Of a DNA stretch of 64,000 bases, positions 8,601 to 16,643 are shown piece after piece. Positions within the stretch are counted from its first letter, which is position 1. Each line of letters starts with the position of its first letter. The position numbers were made by a program, and so were the translations under genes. The notes below the pieces were generated by a model. The model was not told the origin of the DNA, did not search any database, and was given only the letters and a program-made list of their open reading frames with translations. The stretch is from assembly GCA_965224525.1 (NCBI GenBank), contig OZ245050.1, positions 4,526,001 to 4,590,000 on the forward strand, read 5' to 3'. Source of the stretch: Granulosicoccus sp036478565. GTDB lineage: Bacteria > Pseudomonadota > Gammaproteobacteria > Granulosicoccales > Granulosicoccaceae.

Positions 8601-10397
8601 TCAAATTGTCGCCAACGACAAGGTATCAGTCCCACGCAGTTCCATCAGCAATGAGTCAGCAGTTCGCAAGGCATCCTGCAGCGCTTCGTCATGGCTGTAA
8701 ATATCTGGACGCTTTTGCATGATGCCATTGTCATCAATCCAGGTCGTAAAGTAGGCTAGATGGGTAGGGACAAGCCGCCTGAGGCGGGTTCTGGTTGTGT
8801 TTGTTTTTTCCAGCAGATTGTCTATTTCCTCTGTACTACGACCATCCAGGGCCAGCAATTCATGGGCGAACAGCACCGGATTACCGAGACGTATACAACC
8901 GTGGCTGTGTGCCCTCATGGTTCGCCCGAAGAGCTTCTTCGCAGGGGTGTCGTGCAGGTAGATGGAATGCGGATTCGGCATCATGAACTTCACCCGACCG
9001 AGTGCGTTGCGAGGGCCACCATCTTGCCTCAGAATGTAGGGGAATGGTCTCTGGGCCAGTTCATCTGTTCTCACGGAGCTGTAAGGGATAGCCTGACGCT
9101 TGCCATTAACAACCTCAAGGAAGTTGAAGTTTCGTGCTTGCAAGTAGCCAGGATTCTTGATTTCTCTAGGCAACAGCTCCTTTTCCGCTATTGACCTGGG
9201 TACCGTCCAGGTCGGATTGAAATCAATATAAGACAAATTACGCGAGAAGCTGGGTGTTTGATGATCGACCGCGCCGACAACGACATTCATGTCAATAATT
9301 TCCTTACTGCCGTCAACAAGTTGCATGCGGTAGTCCGGCAGGTTCACCCAGACGTGGCGTTCACCCAGATCCCGCTGCATCCAGCGCCAACGCTCAAGGC
9401 TGACAGCAACATCTGCAATGTCCTGATCAACACTGGTATTGAGTAAAGTGCGGGTTCGCTTGTCGACGATGCCCGATGGCGCCAGGCCATGGCGGCGTTG
9501 AAACTGCATGACGGCGTGTTCCAGCTTCGTATCAAACTTTGAGGAGAGCGCCGGGCGGTCAAACATATCGCCGGTTTCTATCAGGCGTTGCTTGATATTG
9601 AAAACATCGTCGTGTTGTTGTCCCTGCCACATCGAGCCGAAGCCTGAGACTCTTGTTCTCTCTATGCCGCTCTCTCGCTCTTCGAGCAAAGTGCGCATGA
9701 TGCTGGTCAGGCGCTGATAGTCATCATTCATGGGCATGATCGATTGCAACAATTCCATAACGGTTGCGGTGCCAGCGTCCAGAGATGCTGACAAGCTCGC
9801 GATATCGACAACAGGTGTGTTGCGGTATAAGCCGCGTTGCGTATTTCTGGCGTCGGTAACGCCGCGTGACATATCCGCTGCAAAAACTATAAAGGCTGCA
9901 TTCATATTGTTTGAAAACGCGTCACGTAGTGCGCTTGGCACTTCAGCTATTTCAGTATGCAGTTCATTGATTCCGGCGAGCGCGTTGGCGGTGTCGCGTA
10001 GTTTTTCGTAACCGTACTGGTTTGGGTTGAGTCCATGCGCTCGACTGTCTTCAAGCATGAAAAGCAATTGGTAAGCGTTGTTTGATATTCCGTGCTCATT
10101 GAGCCAGGGGCCGAACTGTGCCAGTGCGTTGCGCGAGTCGGATGAAACCAGTAAAGTTAGTTCCAGTGCCAGATTTTTGTCCGATGAAAACGGTAGAGCC
10201 AGGCCGAGCGCCGGGGCATTATCAGAAGTTGCAGATTGATACGCGTCCGCTGCTGCAGCCGGCGGACCACTTCGTTCGTAGTGAACTCCCGGGATGCCGT
10301 ATTGACCAGCCTGTAATCTGTCGGAGCCATATACAGTTCCAACAGTACACAGGCCAAACAGCAGCGATGGCAATACATTTTTTGTCAATACGTTCAT
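8601..10397 (-). CDS. Murein L,D-transpeptidase, YcbB/LdtD type
   Basis: Periplasmic enzyme that makes 3-3 crosslinks in peptidoglycan. The 598-residue protein has a signal peptide (about 1-24), an N-terminal helical region, a peptidoglycan-binding domain at about 264-321 (VFNIKQRL, FQRRHGL, GIVDKRT) and a YkuD catalytic domain at about 348-520. The active-site motif HSHGCIRL places the nucleophile at Cys501. The domain order matches E. coli LdtD (YcbB). It is monocistronic on the minus strand, with a TATAAT box close upstream. LdtD function suggests a back-up crosslinking route alongside the LpoB-activated synthase pathway coded near 56 kb. Confidence 0.9.
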   Translation of the reverse strand: MNVLTKNVLPSLLFGLCTVGTVYGSDRLQAGQYGIPGVHYERSGPPAAAADAYQSATSDNAPALGLALPFSSDKNLALELTLLVSSDSRNALAQFGPWLNEHGISNNAYQLLFMLEDSRAHGLNPNQYGYEKLRDTANALAGINELHTEIAEVPSALRDAFSNNMNAAFIVFAADMSRGVTDARNTQRGLYRNTPVVDIASLSASLDAGTATVMELLQSIMPMNDDYQRLTSIMRTLLEERESGIERTRVSGFGSMWQGQQHDDVFNIKQRLIETGDMFDRPALSSKFDTKLEHAVMQFQRRHGLAPSGIVDKRTRTLLNTSVDQDIADVAVSLERWRWMQRDLGERHVWVNLPDYRMQLVDGSKEIIDMNVVVGAVDHQTPSFSRNLSYIDFNPTWTVPRSIAEKELLPREIKNPGYLQARNFNFLEVVNGKRQAIPYSSVRTDELAQRPFPYILRQDGGPRNALGRVKFMMPNPHSIYLHDTPAKKLFGRTMRAHSHGCIRLGNPVLFAHELLALDGRSTEEIDNLLEKTNTTRTRLRRLVPTHLAYFTTWIDDNGIMQKRPDIYSHDEALQDALRTADSLLMELRGTDTLSLATI

Positions 10398-10741
10398 TCG
10401 GATGCTATTTATTATTATAATTCGCCGAATAGCCGGAATCGGAATCCTGGCAGACTGACTAACGAATCGACGGATTTCGAAGGTACTTTACAGGCGCACG
10501 CCCAGTCTGAGAAAGAGCAGTGATTTTGTAGCAAGAACGCGGACTATACCCACATGAATTTGTAGACTGGTTGGCGCTGTCAATAGTCGAATTTAAAGAT
10601 GATTGAGGTTTGTATCGCGCGCTGAACCGGTGAAGTAGTCGGTGTTCGACGAGTCGCCTTGTCAGGGATGGCAACGCCGCAGAGCTGCGTTGGGATCGGC
10701 TCCGGATCATCGCCTTGAATGTTCCTTTGCACCAGCCCCGC
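10398..10741. other. Intergenic stretch between the transpeptidase and DUF1841 genes
   Basis: About 340 bp. Apart from the TATAAT box for the downstream gene and a short CAACGC/GCGTTG inverted repeat near 10668-10690, I see no gene or terminator. Open frames across it are shadows. Confidence 0.5.
10414..10419 (-). promoter_or_regulatory. -10 box (TATAAT) of the L,D-transpeptidase gene
   Basis: On the minus strand a perfect TATAAT lies about 17 bp before the ATG at 10397, in an AT-rich run. The -35 region is poor, so activation or a short leader is likely. With such spacing the 5' leader would be only about 10 nt. Confidence 0.45.
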
Positions 10742-11170
10742 TCACAGCAGGTGCCGTAATGCCTCCAGATACGCAGCTTCATCAGGTGCGCGGCTCTGTC
10801 GCTGGGCATCCCAGAGGAATTCACCGAGACACTGCATCATCAGGTGCTCGACACGGTGTCCATCACCGTGTTTTAACAGCAATGAGCGTGTCAGTGAGGC
10901 GATGCCAGTTGGTCTGTCGGTGCCAACCTGTTCACGTAATGCGAGGTGCAGACTGAGGTGTAAAAACGGATTTTCTGTACCCTGTACTTCAGTGAAGTCC
11001 TGATCGTTCACTTCCTCCGATCCACTTAGAAGTGAGTGATACTCGGGGTGCTCTTTCAGCAGGGTTGCAATTTGTTTTTCAAGTGGTTCCAGCGGCTCGT
11101 CATTAACAGCCTTTCGCCAAGCTTTGCGGAACTGTTCACGAATGCGGATTCGATCCTGGGTAAACAGCAT
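10742..11170 (-). CDS. DUF1841 family protein
   Basis: 142 residues, soluble and helical. MLFTQDRIRIREQFRKAWRK at the start, PLEPLEKQIATLLKEHPEYH and the ENPFLHLSLHLALREQ block are recognisable as DUF1841, a proteobacterial family without an assigned function. It begins 7 bp after the rnfE stop and so is very probably the last gene of the rnf transcript, taking the place where nth lies in many relatives. Confidence 0.78.
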   Translation of the reverse strand: MLFTQDRIRIREQFRKAWRKAVNDEPLEPLEKQIATLLKEHPEYHSLLSGSEEVNDQDFTEVQGTENPFLHLSLHLALREQVGTDRPTGIASLTRSLLLKHGDGHRVEHLMMQCLGEFLWDAQRQSRAPDEAAYLEALRHLL

Positions 11171-11176
11171 GGCTAG

Positions 11177-11884
11177 TCAGTGAATGATCGTTGCATCGAG
11201 GCGATCAACTGTAGCAAATCCAGCGGATCTGGTTTTCAACCTGGCATCAATCAGGTTTTTCACGGCGAGAATCAAGCCCAGAACGATAAAAGCGCCAGGC
11301 GGCAACAGTGCGAGCAGTAATCCGTGGTCAGCCGAAAACAGATGTATTGTCCAGGCATTGGCCGTCACGCCAAACAACATGTGTGCACCGGACAGTATGG
11401 TGCCTTGGCCGATGAGCTCTCGCGTGGCCCCCATCAGCACCAGTACTAGCAAGAACCCGCATCCCATGGCCAGTGCGTCATGCGCGGCAGCCGCAACGCT
11501 GCGCCTCGAAGCAAAGGCTTCGGCGCGACCCAGAATCAGGCAGTTGGTAACAATTAATGGCAGGAAAATGCCAAGTGCCGCGTGTATACCAGGTAGCCAG
11601 GCCGCCATCATTATTTCAATAGTTGTTACGGCGGTAGCAATGATCAATACCTCGAGTGGTAGCCGAATGGAAGGTAACAAGTGATGCCGCAAAGAAGAAA
11701 TAAACAAATTGCTTGTCAGTAGTGTGAGCAGGGTTGCAATGCCCAGCGCCAATCCGTTGATAGTGGTATTGCTAACGGCAAGCAAAGGGCATAACCCCAG
11801 TAGTTTGACAAGCCCGGGGTTCTGACGCCAAAGCCCGTCGAACCATAGTGATGCGATGCTGGTTTTTGTAGGAGGGCTGTTCAT
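11177..11884 (-). CDS. rnfE: Rnf complex subunit E (membrane subunit)
   Basis: Integral membrane subunit of the ion-translocating NADH:ferredoxin oxidoreductase (Rnf, or Rsx where it reduces SoxR). 235 residues with about six helices; the family motifs LGLCPLLAVSNT and LPLIVTNCLILGRAEAFA are clear, the latter carrying the membrane Cys that helps bind the central iron-sulfur cluster with RnfA. ATG 11884 overlaps the TGA of restored rnfG as ATGA, which implies translational coupling and shows that the intact rnfG frame ended here. DUF1841 follows after 6 bp. Confidence 0.93.
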   Translation of the reverse strand: MNSPPTKTSIASLWFDGLWRQNPGLVKLLGLCPLLAVSNTTINGLALGIATLLTLLTSNLFISSLRHHLLPSIRLPLEVLIIATAVTTIEIMMAAWLPGIHAALGIFLPLIVTNCLILGRAEAFASRRSVAAAAHDALAMGCGFLLVLVLMGATRELIGQGTILSGAHMLFGVTANAWTIHLFSADHGLLLALLPPGAFIVLGLILAVKNLIDARLKTRSAGFATVDRLDATIIH

Positions 11885-12551
11885 TGCAGGGGTAATTGTT
11901 GAGCTTTGGTAAAAACCAGGCCTTCATGTAGCGAAAACCAGAGAAGTGCATCGTACACGGCTGCGATAATAGCGGATGAGGTTATTGTAGCGCCTGTCAG
12001 AGCATCGAACTTCCCGCCGATGCGCGTCGTCCGCCATTCGACGCTGGAAGTTTATCGAGCGATTGCGTATTGAAACCCATAATCCAGTTACTTCGTGATA
12101 ACTCGATCTTGTCACCAATACCTGGCGTTTCGCGGTGTTCCAATACTCTCACGCCGGTAACTTCCCCTTTTGCCGATATGCCAATCAGTAAGTAAATAGA
12201 CCCACTGTAACCGTCGGGTGCAACTACGCTCAGGGCTGCGGCAACTGGCTTGTTGTCTCGCCAGGCTCGATAGACGGGCATGACTTCGGTGGTGCCAAGT
12301 AGTGAGTGTTTTACCAATAACAGATCATCTAGTGGCTGATTGTCGATGGATTCAACGGGCAGAACATCAGCAATCGATGTAGCCAGAAGTGTGCGTTGGC
12401 TGGCCTGTATGCGTGATCTGTTTGCGCTGTAAACCAATATGAGTAGTAGCAAGGCAAGCACGACAAAACTCGCCAGCGTCAGGGCGCTTCGGCTCGCCAG
12501 AGAAGCTTGTGCTGATGCACGATCATGATTTTTTGTGGAAATGTTAGTCAC
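11881..12551 (-). pseudogene. rnfG: Rnf complex subunit G, frameshifted (or assembly error)
   Basis: RnfG is the membrane-anchored subunit with covalently bound FMN. The frame from 12551 is normal through the signal anchor and ETPGIGDKIEL up to GFNTQSLDKL, then runs out of frame to a TGA at 11997 (184 residues). The missing end is present in another frame: tryptophan, then KFDALTGATIT, which holds the flavin-attachment threonine, continuing to a TGA at 11881-11883 that overlaps the rnfE start as ATGA. The switch must lie between about 12036 and 12054, since the second frame has a TAA at 12052-12054. There is no homopolymer or slippery heptamer there. Either the gene is broken or one base was misread. 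Confidence 0.85.
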
Positions 12552-12576
12552 GGTCAGTCTGTAGCGAGAGAGTCTT

Positions 12577-13620
12577 TCACAGACGATTACTGCAACGGGG
12601 CATGACGAGCCGATCTATGGTTGGCACGGCTGCATTCATTATTAATATAGCGAAGGCGAGTCCTTCCGGATAGGCACTGAACTCACGAATAACAAACATC
12701 AGTGTGCCGATGCCAGCGCCGTAGATCAGCCGCCCTCGCTGGCTGGTTGCTGCAGTGACTGGATCAGTGGCGATAAAAAATGCGCCGAGTATGGCGGCGC
12801 CCGATAAAACGGCAGGCGCAACGGCCAGTTGAGCAGAAGCAGAACCGAAATCCTGCAATGCGTGAAGCAATGCCAGGCTCAGTAGTACCGATAGCGGAAT
12901 ATGCCAGCTGATGATTTTCCTTAAAAGCAGGTACAGGCCCCCGCAAAGCCAGGCAATGCTGATCCATGGCCAGAGTGAAATGAATACCAGATTGTCATAG
13001 CGCCTCTCATTTGCAAGCGCAACGCTGTCACGTGCAGACTGTGTACGAATATCGGTCAAGGGTGTGGCACGGGTCAACGCATCCCAATGTGGCGCAAGCT
13101 CACTGTCAGCCAGCCCGGCGAGTGTTGTTTTGATACTTATCAAGTCAGTCAGGCTGAGTTCTGGCAGTGCTTGCGTCCATCCACTCACTGGCGACAACCA
13201 GCCTGTCATGGTGACCGGAAATGAGACCATAAGTACCGCATAACCCACCATGGCAGGATTAAACGGGTTGTTACCAAGCCCGCCGTACAACTGTTTCCCC
13301 AGCAGTACCATAGCCAGTACGCCGATCATCAATTGCCACAAGGGCAGCATGGGCGGTACTGACAGCGCCAACAGCCATGCAGCAAGTACCACTGTGCCAT
13401 CGCTTAGCACGGATTTTACGGGTCGTCTGCGCAGGGCGACTGCAGTGGCTTCGAGTAGCATCGCAATCAGGATTGCGCTTGTTATATTGATCAATACAAC
13501 GGGGTTGATCAGGATGGCGTAGAGAACGGTGCCGGGTATCAGTGCAAGCATGACCTGTAGCATGATTGCGCGAACGCTTCTCTGCGGTAGATTTGCCAAT
13601 GAAAGGTCAAGCTGGCTCAT
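12577..13620 (-). CDS. rnfD: Rnf complex subunit D
   Basis: Membrane subunit that carries a second covalent FMN and forms much of the ion path. 347 residues, about ten hydrophobic segments; QLYGGLGNNPFNPAMVGYA is a hallmark NqrB/RnfD motif. The ATPL sequence in ALTRATPLTDIR is the probable flavin-attachment site (Thr), though the residues before it differ from the common SGATPL form. ATG 13620 overlaps the rnfC stop by 4 bp, and rnfG starts 25 bp beyond the rnfD stop. Confidence 0.93.
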   Translation of the reverse strand: MSQLDLSLANLPQRSVRAIMLQVMLALIPGTVLYAILINPVVLINITSAILIAMLLEATAVALRRRPVKSVLSDGTVVLAAWLLALSVPPMLPLWQLMIGVLAMVLLGKQLYGGLGNNPFNPAMVGYAVLMVSFPVTMTGWLSPVSGWTQALPELSLTDLISIKTTLAGLADSELAPHWDALTRATPLTDIRTQSARDSVALANERRYDNLVFISLWPWISIAWLCGGLYLLLRKIISWHIPLSVLLSLALLHALQDFGSASAQLAVAPAVLSGAAILGAFFIATDPVTAATSQRGRLIYGAGIGTLMFVIREFSAYPEGLAFAILIMNAAVPTIDRLVMPRCSNRL

Positions 13621-15410
13621 TTTTTATTGTTCGCCTGCGAGGATCTTTGTCGTTTGATACGAGCCAGCGTATCGCTTATTGAGTCGGCAGGGGGGGGGAT
13701 GTCAGATGAACTCTGTGCGCTTGTTGAGTCGGCGAGTGTGGCGGTGCCAGCTGGCGCTTTTGTACCGTTGGCAGTTGTTGGATGCTGGTCTGCATGATCA
13801 GGAGTGGCTGTTGTCTTGCCTGCGGCCCTGTTGCGTAGTTCGGCCTTGCGTCTATCGATATCAAGTTTGCGTTTTTGTTTGCGGGCAGTTTGACGAGCTT
13901 GCCGTTGTTGAAAGCGCTGTTCTGCCAGCTTCGCCTGTGCAATCCGGTATTCGCGGGTCTGTTTAACCGATTGCGCAAACCGAAAATAGTCGGTTAGTGG
14001 TATTGAAGATGGGCACACCCAGTCGCAGCATCCGCATTTGATGCATTGATCCAGATTGAATTGGTCCAGCCCGGCCAGGTCTTCAGCGCGGGCATGCCAC
14101 AGAAGCTGCTGCGGTAGCAGCTCAACCGGACAGACTTCATTGCAGGCACCACAGCGTATGCAAGGTTCTGCTGTCGGATGGGCGGACGCAGCATCAAGCG
14201 TCAAACAGTTGCAGGTCGCTGTGATGGCAGCTTCCGTATCTAACAGGTTGTAGCCGCTAAAAGGCCCTCCAACGCGAATGCGCACGGCTGTATCTGTGGG
14301 CAGGTTGCCCGTTTGCTCAAGCACATGACGAATGGGGGTGCCGAATTTTACGCGGACATTGCACGGCTGAGCGGCTTTCGGGCCGGCGATGGTCACCACT
14401 CGCGTCAACATGGGTTGATGGTTCGCGGCCAGCCAGGCTGCATGAGCAGTGGCAACGTTTAAACACAGCACGCCCTGGTTAGCCGGGCGGTTCGGTGGAC
14501 AGATATCCATGCCCGTGATGATCTGGACCAGCATGCGCTCTGCACCGGAAGGGTAGACCGGGGGTATCAGTTGCAGTTTTATGTTGGCGACAAATGACCC
14601 TTGCTTGTCTTGCAGTTTCTTCAGCGCGGTTTCCATGGATTGTATCGCTGCAATCCGGTTGTCCTCTATGGCTATCACGCAGTGGTTGCAGGCAAGCATC
14701 TCGACCAGTAGTCGGATACCATCCAGGATTCGAACGGCATCAGAAACCATCAATGCGACGTCGCAGCTCAAGAGGGGTTCGCACTCGACAGCATTGATGA
14801 TTAGTGTTTGTATCGGCTTGTCAGCAAAGTCGCTCAGTTTTTTAACCGTACTGAAGCCTGCGCCACCAAGGCCGTGAATGGCTGCGGCCTGAATATTACC
14901 CAGCGTGAGCCGGGTCGACGTGCTCACGCTTGTTGCAGTCAGTGAGCCGTTCGGTGTAATCGACTGGCGGCTCAGTTTGTTGCTGTCATGTTGTTCTTCA
15001 ATTGCCAGCGCTGCATTGGTATCGTCTTCTGCCAGCGAGTGGTCTTCAATAACGACGCAAACTGCAGTGCGGCCGGAAGCGTGAGCAACGGCTCGCCCCT
15101 CAATGGCAGTGACCGTGCCGTCAACCGTTGACAGTATCCCGCTTGCGACGGGCATGCCTGCGGTGACGGTTTGTCCGGGGATTACCATTGGCGTTAATTC
15201 CTGATGATAATAGTCCAGCAGTGGCAGTATGATTATCGCAGACGGTTCAATCGCGATAATCGTTGCAGAAGCAGCATCCGATACCGGTGTGATAGACGAC
15301 ATGGCGCTCAGGGCTATGCCGCCTTTCATCCGACAAGCAGGCTTTATCTGCGCCTGCCCACCCGCACTCCGGTGCTTTGCACGTCGACATTGATCAAGCC
15401 AGCGCATCAT
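13617..15410 (-). CDS. rnfC: Rnf complex subunit C (NADH-oxidising, 4Fe-4S)
   Basis: Peripheral subunit that binds FMN and NADH and passes electrons to RnfB. Domains in order: an N-terminal lipoyl-like segment (PGQTVTAGMPVA and VDGTVTAIEG), the NqrF/SLBB-type nucleotide region (GLGGAGFSTVKKLS and NAVECEPLL), and two 4Fe-4S motifs, CIRCGACNEVCP and CIKCGCCDWVCP, followed by a Lys/Arg/Ala-rich tail. ATG 15410 (MMRWLDQ) is chosen because it overlaps the rnfB stop as ATGA; the open frame runs to 15470, inside rnfB. The charged tail of about 100 residues is variable among homologues. Confidence 0.93.
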   Translation of the reverse strand: MMRWLDQCRRAKHRSAGGQAQIKPACRMKGGIALSAMSSITPVSDAASATIIAIEPSAIIILPLLDYYHQELTPMVIPGQTVTAGMPVASGILSTVDGTVTAIEGRAVAHASGRTAVCVVIEDHSLAEDDTNAALAIEEQHDSNKLSRQSITPNGSLTATSVSTSTRLTLGNIQAAAIHGLGGAGFSTVKKLSDFADKPIQTLIINAVECEPLLSCDVALMVSDAVRILDGIRLLVEMLACNHCVIAIEDNRIAAIQSMETALKKLQDKQGSFVANIKLQLIPPVYPSGAERMLVQIITGMDICPPNRPANQGVLCLNVATAHAAWLAANHQPMLTRVVTIAGPKAAQPCNVRVKFGTPIRHVLEQTGNLPTDTAVRIRVGGPFSGYNLLDTEAAITATCNCLTLDAASAHPTAEPCIRCGACNEVCPVELLPQQLLWHARAEDLAGLDQFNLDQCIKCGCCDWVCPSSIPLTDYFRFAQSVKQTREYRIAQAKLAEQRFQQRQARQTARKQKRKLDIDRRKAELRNRAAGKTTATPDHADQHPTTANGTKAPAGTATLADSTSAQSSSDIPPPADSISDTLARIKRQRSSQANNKK

Positions 15411-15952
15411 GCCGGTTTCGGCCAGGACCAGCCACTCCAGTTGTCGACGACAGGTTCGAGTTCTATACAATCAACCGGACAAGGCGGCAGGCAAAGTTCA
15501 CAGCCAGTGCAGTCGGCTGCTATGACCGTATGCATCAGTTTGGCAGCGCCTGCTATTGCATCCACCGGGCAGGCGTCAATGCACAATGTGCATCCGATAC
15601 AGTGCGCCTCGACGATACGAGCAACAAGCGGTGGTTTTTCTGCGTAAACAGTTGCATCCAGAGGCTGAAATTCACGTCCCAGCAACTCGGCCAGCGCAAT
15701 GATAGTTTGATCACCACCTGGCGGACAGCGGTTAATGGCAGCAACGCCGTTGATAATGGCTTCGGCATACGGCCTGCAGCCAGGGTAGCCACATTGCGCG
15801 CACTGCGTTTGTGGTAACAACGCGTTGACAGTGTCTACTAGTGCTGCTTGCTGGTCGCCGGTGTGTGGAGTATCTGCTAGCCAGCCAAGCACATAGCCCA
15901 TTGCTGCGGCAGCCAGAGCAAATATTAACAATGCCACCAGTATGTCGTTCAT
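15407..15952 (-). CDS. rnfB: Rnf complex subunit B (ferredoxin-type)
   Basis: Electron-transfer subunit. 181 residues: an N-terminal membrane anchor (about 5-25), a four-Cys cluster domain (CAQCGYPGCRPYAEA, then NRCPPGG) and two ferredoxin-like 4Fe-4S motifs (CIGCTLCIDACP and CTGCELCLPPCP). All cysteines expected for the three clusters are present. The stop overlaps the rnfC start. A 112-bp gap separates it from rnfA upstream and contains no obvious gene; it may carry an internal promoter. Confidence 0.94.
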   Translation of the reverse strand: MNDILVALLIFALAAAAMGYVLGWLADTPHTGDQQAALVDTVNALLPQTQCAQCGYPGCRPYAEAIINGVAAINRCPPGGDQTIIALAELLGREFQPLDATVYAEKPPLVARIVEAHCIGCTLCIDACPVDAIAGAAKLMHTVIAADCTGCELCLPPCPVDCIELEPVVDNWSGWSWPKPA

Positions 15953-16064
15953 ACTAATGATCTAGCCCGGAATCTTCGCAAAGCGCAGATATTGTTTATA
16001 GCACGTGCCTGCGGCGCGATATACCATTGTTTATTGCATAGCCCTGACGTATGCATGACTGACA

Positions 16065-16640
16065 TCAGCGGATTCCGCTGAACCCCATAAACGCCAGCGA
16101 CATGATGCCTGCTGTCATCAAAGCTACCGCGTTGCCTTTGAAGGGCAACGGTACATCCGCATTGTCGATACGTTCACGCAACGCTGCAAACAAGACCAGG
16201 ACAAGGGTAAAGCCGAGTGCTGCGGAAAAACCGTAGAGAATCGATTCGATCAGCGTGTGTTGGCGGTTGGCGCTTAACAGTGCGACGCCCAGTACTGCAC
16301 AATTACTGGTAATTAACGGCAGGTACAAACCAAGCACTTGATGTAGTAGCGGGCTTTGGCGGCGAATGACTATCTCAGTAAATTGCACGACGACAGCGAT
16401 GACAACTATAAAGCCGAGCGTGCGCAAATACTCCAGATGCAACGGTATCAACAGCCAATGATTGACCAGATGACTCAAGGTGGTGGCCAGTGTCAATACG
16501 AAGGTGGTGGCGATGCCCATTCCCAGTGCACTGTCCAGCCGGCGTGAGACGCCCATGAATGGACATAGCCCTAGGAACTGTGTCAGAACAACATTGTTGA
16601 CCAGCACTGTCGAAACGATGATCAGTGCAAATTCGGTCAT
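16065..16640 (-). CDS. rnfA: Rnf complex subunit A (membrane subunit)
   Basis: Six-helix membrane subunit homologous to RnfE and NqrE; the pair binds an intramembrane iron-sulfur cluster. 191 residues with LTQFLGLCPFMGVS and LPLITSNCAVLGVAL, each bearing the expected cysteine. It starts 3 bp after the metG stop, so metG and the rnf cluster are probably cotranscribed. This metG-rnf order is common in Gammaproteobacteria. Confidence 0.94.
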   Translation of the reverse strand: MTEFALIIVSTVLVNNVVLTQFLGLCPFMGVSRRLDSALGMGIATTFVLTLATTLSHLVNHWLLIPLHLEYLRTLGFIVVIAVVVQFTEIVIRRQSPLLHQVLGLYLPLITSNCAVLGVALLSANRQHTLIESILYGFSAALGFTLVLVLFAALRERIDNADVPLPFKGNAVALMTAGIMSLAFMGFSGIR

Positions 16641-16643
16641 GGC

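Noticed and set aside
12030..12056. Programmed frameshift in rnfG
   Set aside because: No slippery heptamer or downstream stimulatory structure is apparent at the junction; mutation or sequencing error is simpler.
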